This document shows, piece by piece, positions 26,201-38,500 of a DNA stretch of 64,000 nucleotides (position 1 is the first letter of the stretch; each line of letters begins with the position of its first letter). The position numbers were made by a program, and so were the translations under genes. The notes beneath the pieces are model-generated. The model was given only the letters and a program-made list of their open reading frames with translations. It searched no databases and had not been told where the DNA came from. The stretch comes from Dryas octopetala (Eukaryota > Streptophyta > Magnoliopsida > Rosales > Rosaceae), in assembly GCA_963921425.1 (NCBI GenBank), contig OY992834.1, positions 27,541,923 through 27,605,922 of the forward strand, written 5' to 3'.

Positions 26201-29200
26201 CACAACAAGAATACATCATAACAATTTAGGATTTCCAAAGTAAATCTATACAGGAAGAAAGCCCATATAAAATCAACCCTTAATAAGTAAATCTCATTGA
26301 TATTCGCAAGTACATACAAAGGTATGCACAAATTTAACTACCAACTTTACAGACTTCTATCTATAGGAACATATTCTTAGACCCATGAATTATTCATGGA
26401 ACTCAGTTTCAAGCACACTATTGGAATACTATCATCATTCACCACATAGGGAATCCTGCCCACATTGATTCTTATGATTGTTCCCATTTTCTCACTAATT
26501 AAAATATATATATTATGGGTGCTGCATGAGAAAGTGAGACAAACCAACACACACACATAAACAGAGTATCTTAAGCATTACTGCGACCCCCTATACATAA
26601 CTTTCCCAAAACAAGTCACTCCATAGTCTCATATCATTCAGATGGTTTAAATATAAGCAAATTTCTGGCAATAGCTAGCCAAAAAAAGCAACAATAAAAC
26701 GCATATTAACTAACAACGCTAGGACTGATATGGACATGACTGGAGAATAATATAGTCAATCATTGTTGTTTAAAGAGTAGTAAAAATGTGTTATTATAGA
26801 TAACATGTGAACCATACCGGGAAAAATTTACCAGTCCCACCACACTGAGAACAAGTCGTCTGCATCCTAAATGGGCCAGTTTGCATGAAAGTCTGGATAT
26901 GCAGCAAAACCAAGAGTTACCAAGGACAGATGATATCCTCTATGATTAAAAAAAATAATAATAAATAAAAGCTGATAAAGATTTTTGTTCTTAGTAAAAC
27001 TGACCATGCCAGATCCTCTACAGCGCTTACATGATTCAGGTCTGGTGCCAGGAGGAACACCACTTCCACCTGCAAAGATCCAGAAGCACGAGAAATTAGG
27101 TTACGAAATTTCCTTCCAATATTAATGAGAAAAAGACAGCTAAATAATAGCCAAATGCCACACGAACACTGAACTTGCAGAAGTGGCAAAGAGATTTAGA
27201 AGTGAATAGAATCAGCATACCACAAGCATCACAGGGCACTTCAGCTTTAAATGTCACAGTTTTAGCACATCCCTGAACAGCTTCCATGAAAGATAGTTCC
27301 AAAGTAACCTGCATATTATTATAAAAGAAAATGCATGTCATGGAACAGACTCTAAAGCCCATACAGAGGTCAACAATATACATGAAGAAGGAAAAAACCT
27401 TGATATCTTGACCGCCGAAATTCTGACGGAAAACATTGAAGATCTAATCTCCATCGTAGACAGTACCCCACCAAATATCATGCACATACCATCCCAAAGT
27501 GAAAATAACATCCATAAAAATACAAAATCTAATAATTTGAATAATATGCATGGTACTTCATTTGTTGTTAGAACATATCATATGCATTCTATGATCATTA
27601 TATTCAAATGTTTATCAGTAAAAAAAAAAAAAGAATAACTGCAAACCACATACCAAATACAATCAAAAATGAAAAAACAGGAATGATGATTAGAAAACGA
27701 ATAATGCAGTAGCACTGACCATCAAAATATCAGTTGCAACAGATTCCAAATTTTTTTACAGCACTTAGAAATACCCAAAAAAAAAAAAAGCACTGGAGTA
27801 GGAACATCCTGCCTAAATAGACGAAATTTCAAACTGATATAATAAAGCAAACTAAGCACAACACATTTTCACTAGGCTGTATCAAACTGGGTGTAACATT
27901 TTCATGATGCAATGAAAATAAGAACTAACATCTTGAGATTGGAGTGTATCAATCTAGTCCCACATCCAAATCAAGATGAAAAAAGATTATGTGATGGGGG
28001 TTTCACTACAAATCCTTGACAAAATTTGCAAATTCTGAATTAAGAATAGCAGAATATACATAATAAATTCATGAACCATACAAAGATGTTGTGTGAAGTA
28101 TTTTTCATTGATGTTGTTGCATAGCAATAACACTACATGCAACACCATTTTCCGAAATGGTTCTATTTTCAGTCCTCCAAAATTTTAATGTCAATAATTT
28201 AAAAGTATCAACTGATAAAATCTCTCAACAAGCAAGAAGAAAAGGTCATTACATTATCATCAAAGATATCTTTAAATGGATTCCTGAAATCATTGGGAAA
28301 GCCAGAGCCATCTTGTGCTTCAAATGCATCATGGCCAACCTGCAAAAGTGTGCTTAGTGACATAAGTGCATACATAAAATTATGCAAAAGATAAACAAAA
28401 ATGAGTTGAGCAATGAGCAACATAACATAATTATGAAAGGGACCACACACCATAAAGGTATAGTACAACAAGAGTCCTTTGGTTGAGATGATCACGAAAC
28501 CAAAAGGAATATGAATTGTTTTTCTATAGACAAAAAAAAAATCATTGTTTATGAATTGCCTTACCTTCACAAAGAATCCACAAGAATATCTTAGTTTCTT
28601 TTCAATGTGGCATTTGGGGGGGGGGGGGAGAAGCAAGAATTTTATGGGTTGTGTGGCTAATGTGTAGGTAGTAAAAGGATCTTTGAAAAAAATATGGGGG
28701 AGGAATGAAGAGATTATGACCCTATGAGATAGAGTTCATTTTGGGCATCATTGCAGCCTTTAATCTCATCTGAATTTAGGGATGTACCTTTTTTCTTATT
28801 CATGCAGATTGGAGGCCCGCGATCTCTTAAGATTGTTAGTATTCAGATAGCTGTTTTTTATTCTAACTTATAACTTTTGGAACTGGTTTTTTATGATTGT
28901 ACAAGCTGTTTGGTTATGGATATTTAATGTGTTTTAGTGGGCATCTTGTCCACTTTTGCTGTATGTTTTGTTTATAGATTATGAATGAAATTTTGTGTTT
29001 CTCATTTTGAAAAAAGAAAAAAGAAAAAGAAAGAAAGGCTATAAGAATGAAAGCTATGCATTCCTGAGAATCAAACAAATATTGTGAATGGACTAAGCAC
29101 GTCAAGAATTCTTAAAAAGCAAAGGAACGACACTTTGGAGCTAAAAGGATAAGACAACAAGTAAACATATGTTCAAAACAATAATAAATAAATAAATAAA

Positions 29201-31064
29201 TGGATTTAAAGGGAAATGTAGCAAGGACAAAAGAGTGAATAGAATAACTTAGTTCAGATTGTATCAAATGAACAACCAAAAAAAAAAAAAAATCCCTCTA
29301 TAACCAAAAAAGAGAACAATAAGCATTAACCTACTCCACCTCCTACTCAGCCAGAAGGAGGTATTCAACAGTTAATTACCTGATCATATTGTTGACGCTT
29401 CTCCTCATCTTTCAAAACCTACAACAAAATTAACAAGGTTGCTTTTAGTATATTATATATAGGAATTAGAAAACAGATTACGGAATATAAGGAATAACCT
29501 CATACGCCTTTTGAACTTCTTGAAACTTCTTTTCGGCTTCAGGATCATCTTTATTTGTGTCTGGATGAAGCTTCTTTGCTAGCTGCAAAAATAAATAGGG
29601 AAGATGAAGGATAAAAAAATGGCATGATTTAAAGCAGAAACAACTTGGCCTTGGGAGGTAGAATATGCCACTCAGATCACAACACACAGTGGGTATGGAG
29701 TACACATAGAGAAATGAATATATTTCTACATACATAACTAAAATGCGTACTGACATTACACATTTATGATGAACACATACTCTTATTCTTCCTACACCAG
29801 AGCTAATATATAGTTTTCTTTTTAAGAGAAACAATATATAATTCATAAATATATATAAAATGCATCCAAGCATCTTAATTGCATGTCCAAGGAATGTTGT
29901 AGAAGCGACACTCCTCCATCATATTAGAATTAGTGCATGTAAATAGGTGAAACAAGAAAAAGAGAAGTGCGGCAAAAACTTACCCCATAATAAGCTTTCT
30001 TTATTTCTGATGCATTTGCATTCTTGCTCACACCAAGTGTATCATAATAATCTCTTGCAGCCATAGATGCTGGAACAGAAAAGGCAGAAAAAGCCCCGTA
30101 AATAAATTCCACATATCCTCTTATGTCCTCCACATTGAAGTGACAACACATATGGCATGATAATACAAGAAACTACCCGACAAAGTAAATAAATCCTTCA
30201 GCTCCAGTTATTTCCCACAAAACATTTATACCAAAAATTTCTTTAAAAAAATGACTTTTCAAATAAACAAGACACCGACACCCCGAGTTTCATGGTATAC
30301 TAGACAGGATTTTAAATTAGTAAATGACCCTGATAAATTGGAATGTTCATAACTACATAAATAAACTAAAAATGATAACATATACAATACCAGTTCCATG
30401 AATCGATCTCGTCGTGGCCCAATTGGTATTCAGAGCTCCCAGTCGAAAACAATTCTTTCTGCAAACTGCAAACAGAAAAAGGGGGAGAGGGAGAGGCAGG
30501 AAGTGAGAAAAGAGTCCCTAAAAGTGGAGAAATAAGAAACTTAATGCTCAGATATTAGAGTCCAATTATTACTAGGACTGAGACCAATTCACCAAATAAT
30601 CTACAAAAATAAATACAAGAGTCTCACTTCTTTTCCTTTTGGTCTAATATATAGAAACCTAAAAGGGAACCCATTTCTTAAATATTCAAAAACAAAAGAA
30701 AAGAAAAAAGTGTTCGAGTCTTTGACATACCATTGTTAGAAGTAGTACAATTTCCTAAAACCCAAGAATTGTTGTAAGCCCCAGTCTTGAATGTCCTATA
30801 ACCACCTCCAAGAACCCTCCCATATGCCTAAAAGCAATTCAAACATTAACCAAAATTAAGAAACAAAGAAAAAATCACAGAATAACCAAACAATTAAAAC
30901 AAAAATAAGCGAAAATGAAACTGATTGTTATTATTATTATTATTATTGAAGAAGAAAAGAATGAAGAGGAAGCATACGGAGGCTGTAGGGTTGTGGAGGG
31001 GGTTGGAGGCGAGAGAGCGACGAGCGAGCCAGTGGACAAGCCTGACGCCATTGGAGCGAACCAT
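22625..31064 (-). CDS. GFA2: Mitochondrial DnaJ (type I J-protein) GFA2-like
   Basis: Coding exons, from the start codon down: 30978-31064, 30731-30827, 30391-30465, 29984-30069, 29499-29582, 29380-29418, 28253-28339, 27399-27443, 27221-27308, 27005-27069, 26818-26892, 26013-26085, 24778-24869, 24596-24667, 24194-24250, 24020-24068, 22952-23018, 22625-22718. Frames close, giving 443 aa. The N-terminus ([17 protein letters not shown]) is Arg-rich like a mitochondrial targeting peptide. A J domain ([12 protein letters not shown]) with the HPD tripeptide follows. The zinc-finger region has four CxxC pairs (CDAC, CKRC, CSQC, CNSC) and precedes the C-terminal substrate-binding domains ([27 protein letters not shown]). 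Known: it stimulates matrix Hsp70 ATPase, and Arabidopsis GFA2 is needed for polar nuclei fusion and synergid death. Odd: the Gly/Phe linker is short, and the fourth finger ends GKR, not GxG. Two alternative AGs (7 bp apart) precede exon 3; only the upstream one keeps the frame. Confidence 0.95.
26163..26205. repeat. Poly-A / (CA)n microsatellite in GFA2 intron 11
   Basis: A run of about 22 A is followed directly by CACACACA repeats, within the intron between exons 26818-26892 and 26013-26085. It is likely length-polymorphic. Confidence 0.9.
28617..28629. repeat. Poly-G run in GFA2 intron 7
   Basis: A mononucleotide G tract of about 13 bases lies between exons 29380-29418 and 28253-28339. 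Such runs are error-prone in sequencing, so the exact length is uncertain. Confidence 0.8.
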
Positions 31065-31260
31065 TTGGGGAAAAGCTCTGTGAATCACCAAAAAGGTTAA
31101 GGCTTTAGTGGAAATCGGGCTTTTCTAGGGTTTTTGCTTTCTGATAAACCCTCGAGAAACCCTAAATTATGAGACAGTCGAAGGTTCTAGTAGTTGATGG
31201 AAGAGAGAGAGAGAAAGCGAGAGCGTGACTGGCCCAAGCTTGTGGGAATGTGGGAGATAC
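31065..31260 (-). promoter_or_regulatory. GFA2: GFA2 5' region with telo-box motifs
   Basis: Upstream of the ATG (31064 on the minus strand) lie TAGGGTTT at 31126-31133 and AAACCCTAA at 31157-31165, both versions of the plant telo-box (AAACCCTA). This motif is common near the transcription start of genes for ribosomal and organelle biogenesis proteins. A GAGA-rich stretch follows at about 31201-31225. The transcription start is not known. Confidence 0.45.
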
Positions 31261-31499
31261 TTTTTCGATTGGTTTAAAATTTAAGAAAAAAATAAAAGTA
31301 ATTAGCGCGTGTTTTTTTTCTTGGCCAAGAATTAGCGCGTGTTAAGGATCTAAGTTTGGTGCATGTGTGCGTGTGTGGTTGGAACTGTTGGCTAACTTGG
31401 CTTGAGGTCACGTGGCTAGTAGGCTTTTACAGTTTTACTGGCTGTGGTTTATTTTTTTGTCAGTAGGTTGTTCTTTAATGTTTTTTTTTTTTACTTCGT

Positions 31500-32310
31500 T
31501 GAGATTTAACTTCTTGGTTAAATTTCACTTTGTAATCTATAGTTTGCGTAAAATTTCATTTTCATCCCTATATTTTTAAGTCTGTCCATTTTGAGTTGTG
31601 ATCTTATACTTTACTAACAATCAGCAATTAGACGTGGATCCGATTCAGATTGAATTTACCTAAAATCAAATGCGAATATATTTATAATTGAATTATTAGA
31701 TACGAATTATATGCGGATTATCGGATTTAACATGCCAATTCATATCTGATTAGCATCGAATCGAATCAGATTTTTATAGGATTTATTAAAGGCCTATAAA
31801 TAATTAAAATTTTATTTGTATTAGGTTTAGTCCCATTGTTTTCTTGTATGTGTGTATTCATTATTTTTAACTTTTATATAAATAATTATAATCATTTAAG
31901 TATATTTTCAATGTATAAAATATCTCGGATTACTTTTATACACATACAGTCTTTATTAAAATAAAAAATATTAAATATAATATCAAGTATGATCAAATTG
32001 TTATCGGATCCAATTAGCTCTAAGCCTCTAATCCATAATAATTTGTTAACAGATTTTCGAATTCGAATCATAGTCGGATTATCGTATTAAAATTATAAAT
32101 TCATATCTCATTAATTACATCGGATTCATATTAAAACTAGGTCCATCTACAGGTCTATTAACAATTTAAGGACGGATTTGGCAGCTTGATTAATTAAAAT
32201 GTTAACATGTTCTTAAGTTGCAACGATTTGTGAACTACAAATCAAAATCGGCAAAATTGAAAGTATAAAGATGAAAGTATAACTTAACCTAAACTATAGA
32301 CACCCAAAAA
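31500..32310. repeat. Worn repeat with duplicated 'cggattatcg' blocks
   Basis: Segments 31713-31755 and 32076-32121 are diverged direct copies (GGATTATCG, ATTCATATCT and ATCG blocks in the same order). The end at 32200-32300 (AACATGTTCTTAAGTTGCAA, CGATTTGTGAACTAC, AACCTAAACTATAG) matches 63225-63365 in order and spacing, so both belong to one dispersed family. The left part at 31500-31560 pairs weakly in inverted orientation with the right part. Class undetermined. Confidence 0.5.
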
Positions 32311-32710
32311 AAAAAATTAAGCCTAACTATTTTCAGGGATGTGTGTGCAAGTATAATTGAGGTAATGAAGAAAGTGGGATCTAGATTAGCATAAAAGTGG
32401 GACAAGTTGAATGAGATTAAATTGATTGAAATTATAAAGGGATGAGAGGAATGATAGTTACCTTCCCCTCCAACCTTCTCTCTTATCCTAATCATTCTGC
32501 ATAATTTCATATCAAAAAAACTAGTTGAAATTATTATATTGTCTTTATTATTTTGTTTATTTGAACTCATGACTGACCGACAAAGAGAAACTGAATGTTA
32601 TCCACTAAACCAAATAGTCGTTGGCATATTATCTTTAATTTTAAAATTTATCATTATGATTGTTTTTTTTTTTTTTAAATATTATTACTATTGTTGAAAG
32701 GAAGGTATAC

Positions 32711-33028
32711 TTAAAAGGCAAAGTCATCAACTTTGTCCATGCAGTTTGATCAATATGTCGATTTCGTACCCATAATTTTAACTTCAAAAATCATGCCTTT
32801 ATAGTTTTAGAAGTTTGTAGTTTAAGGACAAATTCCATTTTTTGTCAAATTTATTGACATAACAAGTCACGTGCAATTCAATTTATTTTACCAACAAATT
32901 TGATGAAAAATCTGTAAATTGTATAAATCTAAAACTAAACGGGAGTATGATTATTGTTGGAATTGAAATTACAGGAATAAAGTTGATATATTGACCAAAC
33001 TTACAAGGACAAAATTAATCATTTAACC
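32711..33028. mobile_element. Foldback MITE, about 318 bp
   Basis: The left arm (ATCAACTTTGTCCATGCAG, then TTTGATCAATATGTCG) pairs with the right arm, whose reverse complement reads ATTAATTTTGTCCTTGTAAG, then TTTGGTCAATATATC. The arms extend over 50 bp with scattered mismatches. No coding capacity, and the target duplication was not resolved. Confidence 0.7.
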
Positions 33029-33160
33029 TATTTAAAATTTACAGTTGATGAGATAGCCTAGTTGAACGGATCATAGAATTGCCCCTCTATACCCAAGTTC
33101 GATCTCTTCCCCTAAATCAAAAAATATATATATGATAATTGAGAAGGAAAATTCTTTAGA

Positions 33161-33250
33161 TGACCAAATAATCACCAATTTGGCTGATTTTTGACAGAGA
33201 TGATCCTTGAGAAGGAACCTAAAAAATGAACAGTTTCGATCATCGAACTG
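33161..33250. repeat. Truncated copy of the 51593-51966 MITE
   Basis: GATGATCCTTGA, then a CTTAAAAAATG/CCTAAAAAATG block and CGATCAT(C/T)GAA occur in the same order and spacing as in 51838-51895 inside the full foldback element. Only the right half of the interior is present. Confidence 0.65.
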
Positions 33251-35527
33251 CATTGTCAGATGTTACGCAGAGAAAATATTCTTACTTTTAAGGTATCTGC
33301 CTGGGCATCCTTACTTGAATGGGCCTTGTATATATATGCAATACCAAGAAAGTTTCCCTGTCCTCCAAGGCTGTGAATTAGGCATCCTAGTTCAAATAAG
33401 ATTCATTCCATTTAACTATTTTCGAAAAATTAACTGGACAACACCATAAGGAGGCCCAATTTTTTTTTCATCATTTTTGGCATCTCTTGAGTATGCTTCC
33501 ATAGTCACCCCAGTAAGAATATACAAAATAAAAAAACAAGGAAAGAACAAAAAATGTATCAACTATATGGTACATGTAACAGCAGTAGCAGAGTAAAAAA
33601 TGGGTGAAACATATAATTATGAGGGAGCACCCCACCCCAATTAAGGTATTAACCGTATTATAGGGTTATGGGAAGTATCACAATTGCAGTAAAACGGATC
33701 AAAACAAGCACACTGGTCTAAACCTGACAGTGAATGAGCACATGAAAGATCAATTAATAAACCAAATTATTTATGATGGAAATATTAAAAAGAACTCAGA
33801 AAAGTAGTGTTTTGGTCCTTGAGGTCCATTATTTGATAACCATCTTCTCCATTATTGTAGGTGTACAAGCTTTAAAACTTCATCTTGTTGATCGAAGCTT
33901 TGACCAAAGGAGCAAAATTTGGCCCTTAACAAGCATATATGGTCTAGTTGTAATTACGTTCTAACACCAGTTACACCACTAAAAAACCAAAATTCTAATT
34001 CCTATATTTCAAAAGTTAGGTTAATGAAAAATCTACTATTCACTTCACAATGTTCACAAAGATGGAGCTGAAATGAGTACATTTGCCAGAGGCCCAGAAA
34101 GTGCATGCACTAGCTAGTTCACTACTGTATATATATTGGTCTTCTATTACAAAAAGTTGCTGTCTTATAGGCTAGTTTATATAGTTTATTCATGTCCATC
34201 ATAGAGCTAAAAGCCCAGTCAATTGATAGCAAGCAGTGCTCAAAGCATTTACTTGTGAAAAAAAAAAATATGTTTCAAACTCCCAAAAGAGTGGTGATTA
34301 CCTCAACTATCTCTAACAAAGCCTATAATCTATGACACTATAAAGGAATCTTAAGTAGCTGGAGCACAAAAACTTCAAATTGGAGCTTAATATCAGGCCA
34401 AGTGGACACTTTTGAGATTTAAAAAAATTGAGCTGGGTTGGAACATGAAAGTATTTAACAAATTAATATAGTTTATATGGTATGTGGCCCAGCTATGCAA
34501 GTTCTATGAAAGTGCATCAATCCCAACATATCAATGACTTTAGAATAGAATTGAGCTGTCTTGAACATGATGTTTAGCAGCTTCAACATTGCAGTAAATG
34601 AGGGAGACAACAATAAATAAATAAGGTTAAAGCAAGAAGAGTATAAAAGCACAAAGAAAAGCATCTTTGAGCAGCAAGCTCACAAGCCCTGCAGCTTCAG
34701 ATTTTGCTTTTGCTTTTCTTTCAGCTCCAACACAACTATGCCTTTTACCCTTTCTTTTCCCAACTTCCTTTCTTCACAATTCACATCCAAATTGCTGCCT
34801 AGCCAAGAAAGGGATCATGTCTGATGTCCCTTCAACACACATGGGATTCAAGCAAATATATTTTCAAGAAACTGACAGTTCTACCCTTGATCAAATACCT
34901 ATTGCTGTAAAATAAGATGCAAATTTCTGTAACACAATAAAGGGCCATATCTGTATAACACCAAGAAATGGAATGCATGACAACTTGACAAATAATTCCA
35001 GAGAAAGTGGCAGTAGCCATGTAAGTTTCTTAGCACCCTCCAGAACATATATTTTATATCTAAAGGTTCTCTTTGTATAGCTAATCCCTTGTTTGGTTAT
35101 TCAAATAAAAAGGATAAACAAAAATTAAAACTTGCATCATCATTCAGAACCAAATTAATGAGATATTGCATTTCTTTTTTCTTTTCTTTTTTTCTGATAT
35201 ATTGGCAACCAAACTGACCAAAACATTGAGAACTATGGGAATTAAGGGTTCACTTTCCCAACTTTAAAAAAAGTTTAAGGCTTCCCTCCATTTTTTGCCT
35301 ATCTTTGGATTTTTAAAGAACTAACAGGCAGCTTCTTCATCAAAACATTCTTTGCTTCACCAAAATAACACCAGCACCACTGTGCAAGAGAAAGAAGCTG
35401 AACCGATATTCCTTGTGTTCCTTCCTAGATAGATCTTCTTTGCTTCAGAAGCTAGTTTCAGATTACTTGTTGGGTGCCACTTCCTCTAGATTCTCGCAGC
35501 AGCCAAGTAAACAAAAAAAAAAGGAGC

Positions 35528-38500
35528 ATGAAGCTGGTGGTAGAAGTGGTAGATGCTCATGATCTTATGCCCAAAGATGGTGAAGGGTCTGCTAGTTCAT
35601 TTGTAGAAGTTGATTTCGTAAACCAGCTTAGCCGAACCAAAACCATTCCAAAGAACCTCAACCCCATTTGGAACCAGAAACTTCTCTTTGATATTGACAA
35701 AACCGAAAACTTCCATCACCAAACCATTGAAGCCTCTGTGTACAATGAGAGGAGACCTATCCCTGGCCGAAATTTCCTTGGAAGGGTAAGAATTCCTTGC
35801 TCAAATATTGTCAAGAAAGGTGAGGAAGCTTATCAAAGATTCCATTTAGAAAAGAAGTGGTTTTTCTCATCTGTCAAGGGTGAGATTGGCCTAAAAATCT
35901 ATATTTCACTAGAATCTGAATCAAAATCTACTCCATACTCTCCACCACAACCACTAGAAGCCCCTCCTTCCAAGTCTCACCAAACACCAGAAATCCCAAC
36001 TTCTAGTCACCCTGCTCCTCCTAATACTCCTCCAACTACAGAAAACTCAAGAACTGATAGCAAAATATTTTCTGCTGTTCCCAAAACAAAAGAATACAAC
36101 AAAAAAGTTGCTACTGTTGCTTTGAATTCCTCTGTTGCAGAAGCCAAGTCTAAAGATCCAAAGGAGGTGACCAAAGAAGCAGTTGAAGTAAGAGCAGAAA
36201 CAGCCCATCAGATACACAAGCATCAAGTCCTGCAGAAACCAGGCATATCAGTAGAGAGACAACCTCAAGGTTTCCCATTAACCATGCAGCCAACTCATCT
36301 GCAAGCCCATGAGAGCCACCAAGACGACTTCAACCTGAAGGACACCAATCCACAGCTTGGTGAGAGGTGGCCAAATGGTGGAGGAAGAGGATGGATGAAC
36401 GGTGAGAGATTCACAAGCCCTTATGACCTTGTTGAGCAGATGTTTTATCTATATGTCCGAGTTGTGAAAGCCAAAGATCTCCCTCCCAGCTCCCTTACCG
36501 GAAGCTGTGATCCTTATGTGGAAGTGAAGTTGGGGAACTACAAGGGACGGACAAGGCATTTTGAGAGGAAAATCAATCCAGAGTGGAACCAGGTGTTTGC
36601 GTTCTCAAAAGACCGAGTGCAGTCATCAGTGCTAGAAGTTTTTGTCAAAGATAAAGAGATGCTTGGAAGAGATGATTATCTTGGAAGAGTGGTTTTTGAC
36701 TTGAATGAGATTCCCACCAGAGTTCCACCTGACAGCGCACTGGCTCCTCAGTGGTACAGACTGGAGCACCGCCGCGGAGAAGGGAAGGTTAGAGGTGAAA
36801 TCATGGTTGCAGTTTGGATGGGAACACAGGCTGATGAGGCCTTTCCAGATGCATGGCACTCAGATGCTGCAGCAGTTTATGGTGAGGGTGTTTTTAACAT
36901 CCGATCCAAGGTATATGTATCACCAAAACTATGGTACCTGAGAGTGAATGTGATTGAAGCTCAAGATGTGCTGCCTAATGACAGAAGCCGCCTTCCAGAA
37001 GTCTTTGTTAAAGCTCAGGTTGGAAGCCAAGTGCTCAGAACCAAGATATGCCCAAGTCGTACCGCTAATCCATTATGGAATGAAGATTTAGTCTTTGTGG
37101 CAGCTGAGCCATTTGAGGAGCACCTGGTTGTGACTGTTGAGGATCGAATCCACCCTTCAAAAGATGAGGTGTTGGGAAAGATAAGCATGCCAATTGACAT
37201 GTTTGAGAAGCGGCTTGACCACAGGCCAGTTCATTCTCGCTGGTTCAATCTTGAGAAGTATGGTTTTGGTGTCTTGGAACCTGATAGGAGGAAGGAGCTC
37301 AAGTTTTCCAGTAAAATTCACCTAAGAGTTTGTCTTGAAGGTGGATACCATGTACTAGATGAATCAACTATGTATATAAGTGATCAGCGGCCAACAGCAA
37401 GGCAGCTCTGGAAGCAGCCTGTTGGGATTTTGGAAGTGGGGATTCTAAGTGCACAAGGGCTTCTTCCAATGAAGATGAAGGATGGCCGAGGTAGTACAGA
37501 TGCTTATTGTGTAGCTAAGTACGGCCAGAAATGGGTTCGTACCAGAACAATTCTTGACACATTTAGTCCTAAATGGAATGAGCAATACACATGGGAAGTC
37601 TACGACCCCTGCACCGTGATAACATTGGGAGTTTTCGATAACTGCCACCTTGGTGGAGGTGAGAAACCAACTGCACCCAGTGCAGCAGCAAGAGATTCAC
37701 GAATTGGGAAGGTACGTATTCGACTCTCAACACTTGAAGCTCATCGGATGTATACTCATTCATACCCACTTCTAGTTCTGCAACCTAATGGAGTAAAGAA
37801 AATGGGAGAGCTCCAACTAGCAGTTCGATTCACCACCTTCTCTGTAGCTAACATGATATATGTTTACGGCCACCCTTTGCTGCCAAAAATGCATTACTTG
37901 TATCCTTTCACAGTGAACCAAGTAGATAATTTACGTTACCAAGCAATGAATATTGTGGCAACAAGGCTTGGCCGAGCTGAACCACCTCTTAGAAAAGAGG
38001 TGGTGGAGTACATGTTAGACGTTGATTCCCACATGTGGAGCATGAGAAGGAGCAAAGCCAACTTCTTTCGAATTATGTCACTGCTTTCCAGTATGTTTTC
38101 CATGAGCCGATGGTTTGGTGATGTATGCAATTGGAAGAACTCCATCACAACAGTTCTTGTTCACATTCTGTTTCTGATATTGATATGGTATCCAGAGTTG
38201 ATACTTCCAACTCTTTTTGTCTACATGTTCCTCATTGGAATGTGGAACTATAGGTTCAGGCCTAGACATCCTCCTCATATGGATACCAAGCTTTCATGGG
38301 CAGAAGCAGTTCACCCGGACGAGCTTGACGAAGAGTTTGACACATTTCCAAGCTCTAGACCCCATGATATAGTTCGAATGAGGTACGACAGGATCAGAAG
38401 TGTAGCAGGAAGGATACAGACAGTTGTGGGTGACATAGCAACACAAGGGGAGAGGTTTCAGTCTCTACTCAGCTGGAGAGACCCAAGAGCTACCAGCCTT

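Larger units (their letters stand above)
31500..35527. other. GFA2-MCTP intergenic region with worn repeats
   Basis: No gene is supported. Worn repeats at 31500-32310, 32711-33028 and 33161-33250 are described in separate entries. From about 33260 to 35400 I see only AT-rich sequence and the presumed MCTP promoter and leader. An open stretch near 34667-34915 has no homology I recognise. Confidence 0.55.

Noticed and set aside
31065-31091. Upstream extension of the GFA2 frame
   Set aside because: The codon at 31091 is TTG on the minus strand. The first ATG, at 31064, matches the family start MV(P/R)SNG.
34667-34915. 82-codon open frame upstream of MCTP
   Set aside because: It does not begin with a convincing ATG context and has no homology I can name; it is more likely promoter-region noise.
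35474-35527. Upstream extension of the MCTP frame by 18 codons
   Set aside because: The first codon is GTG, not ATG, and the first ATG at 35528 coincides with the start of the C2-1 domain.
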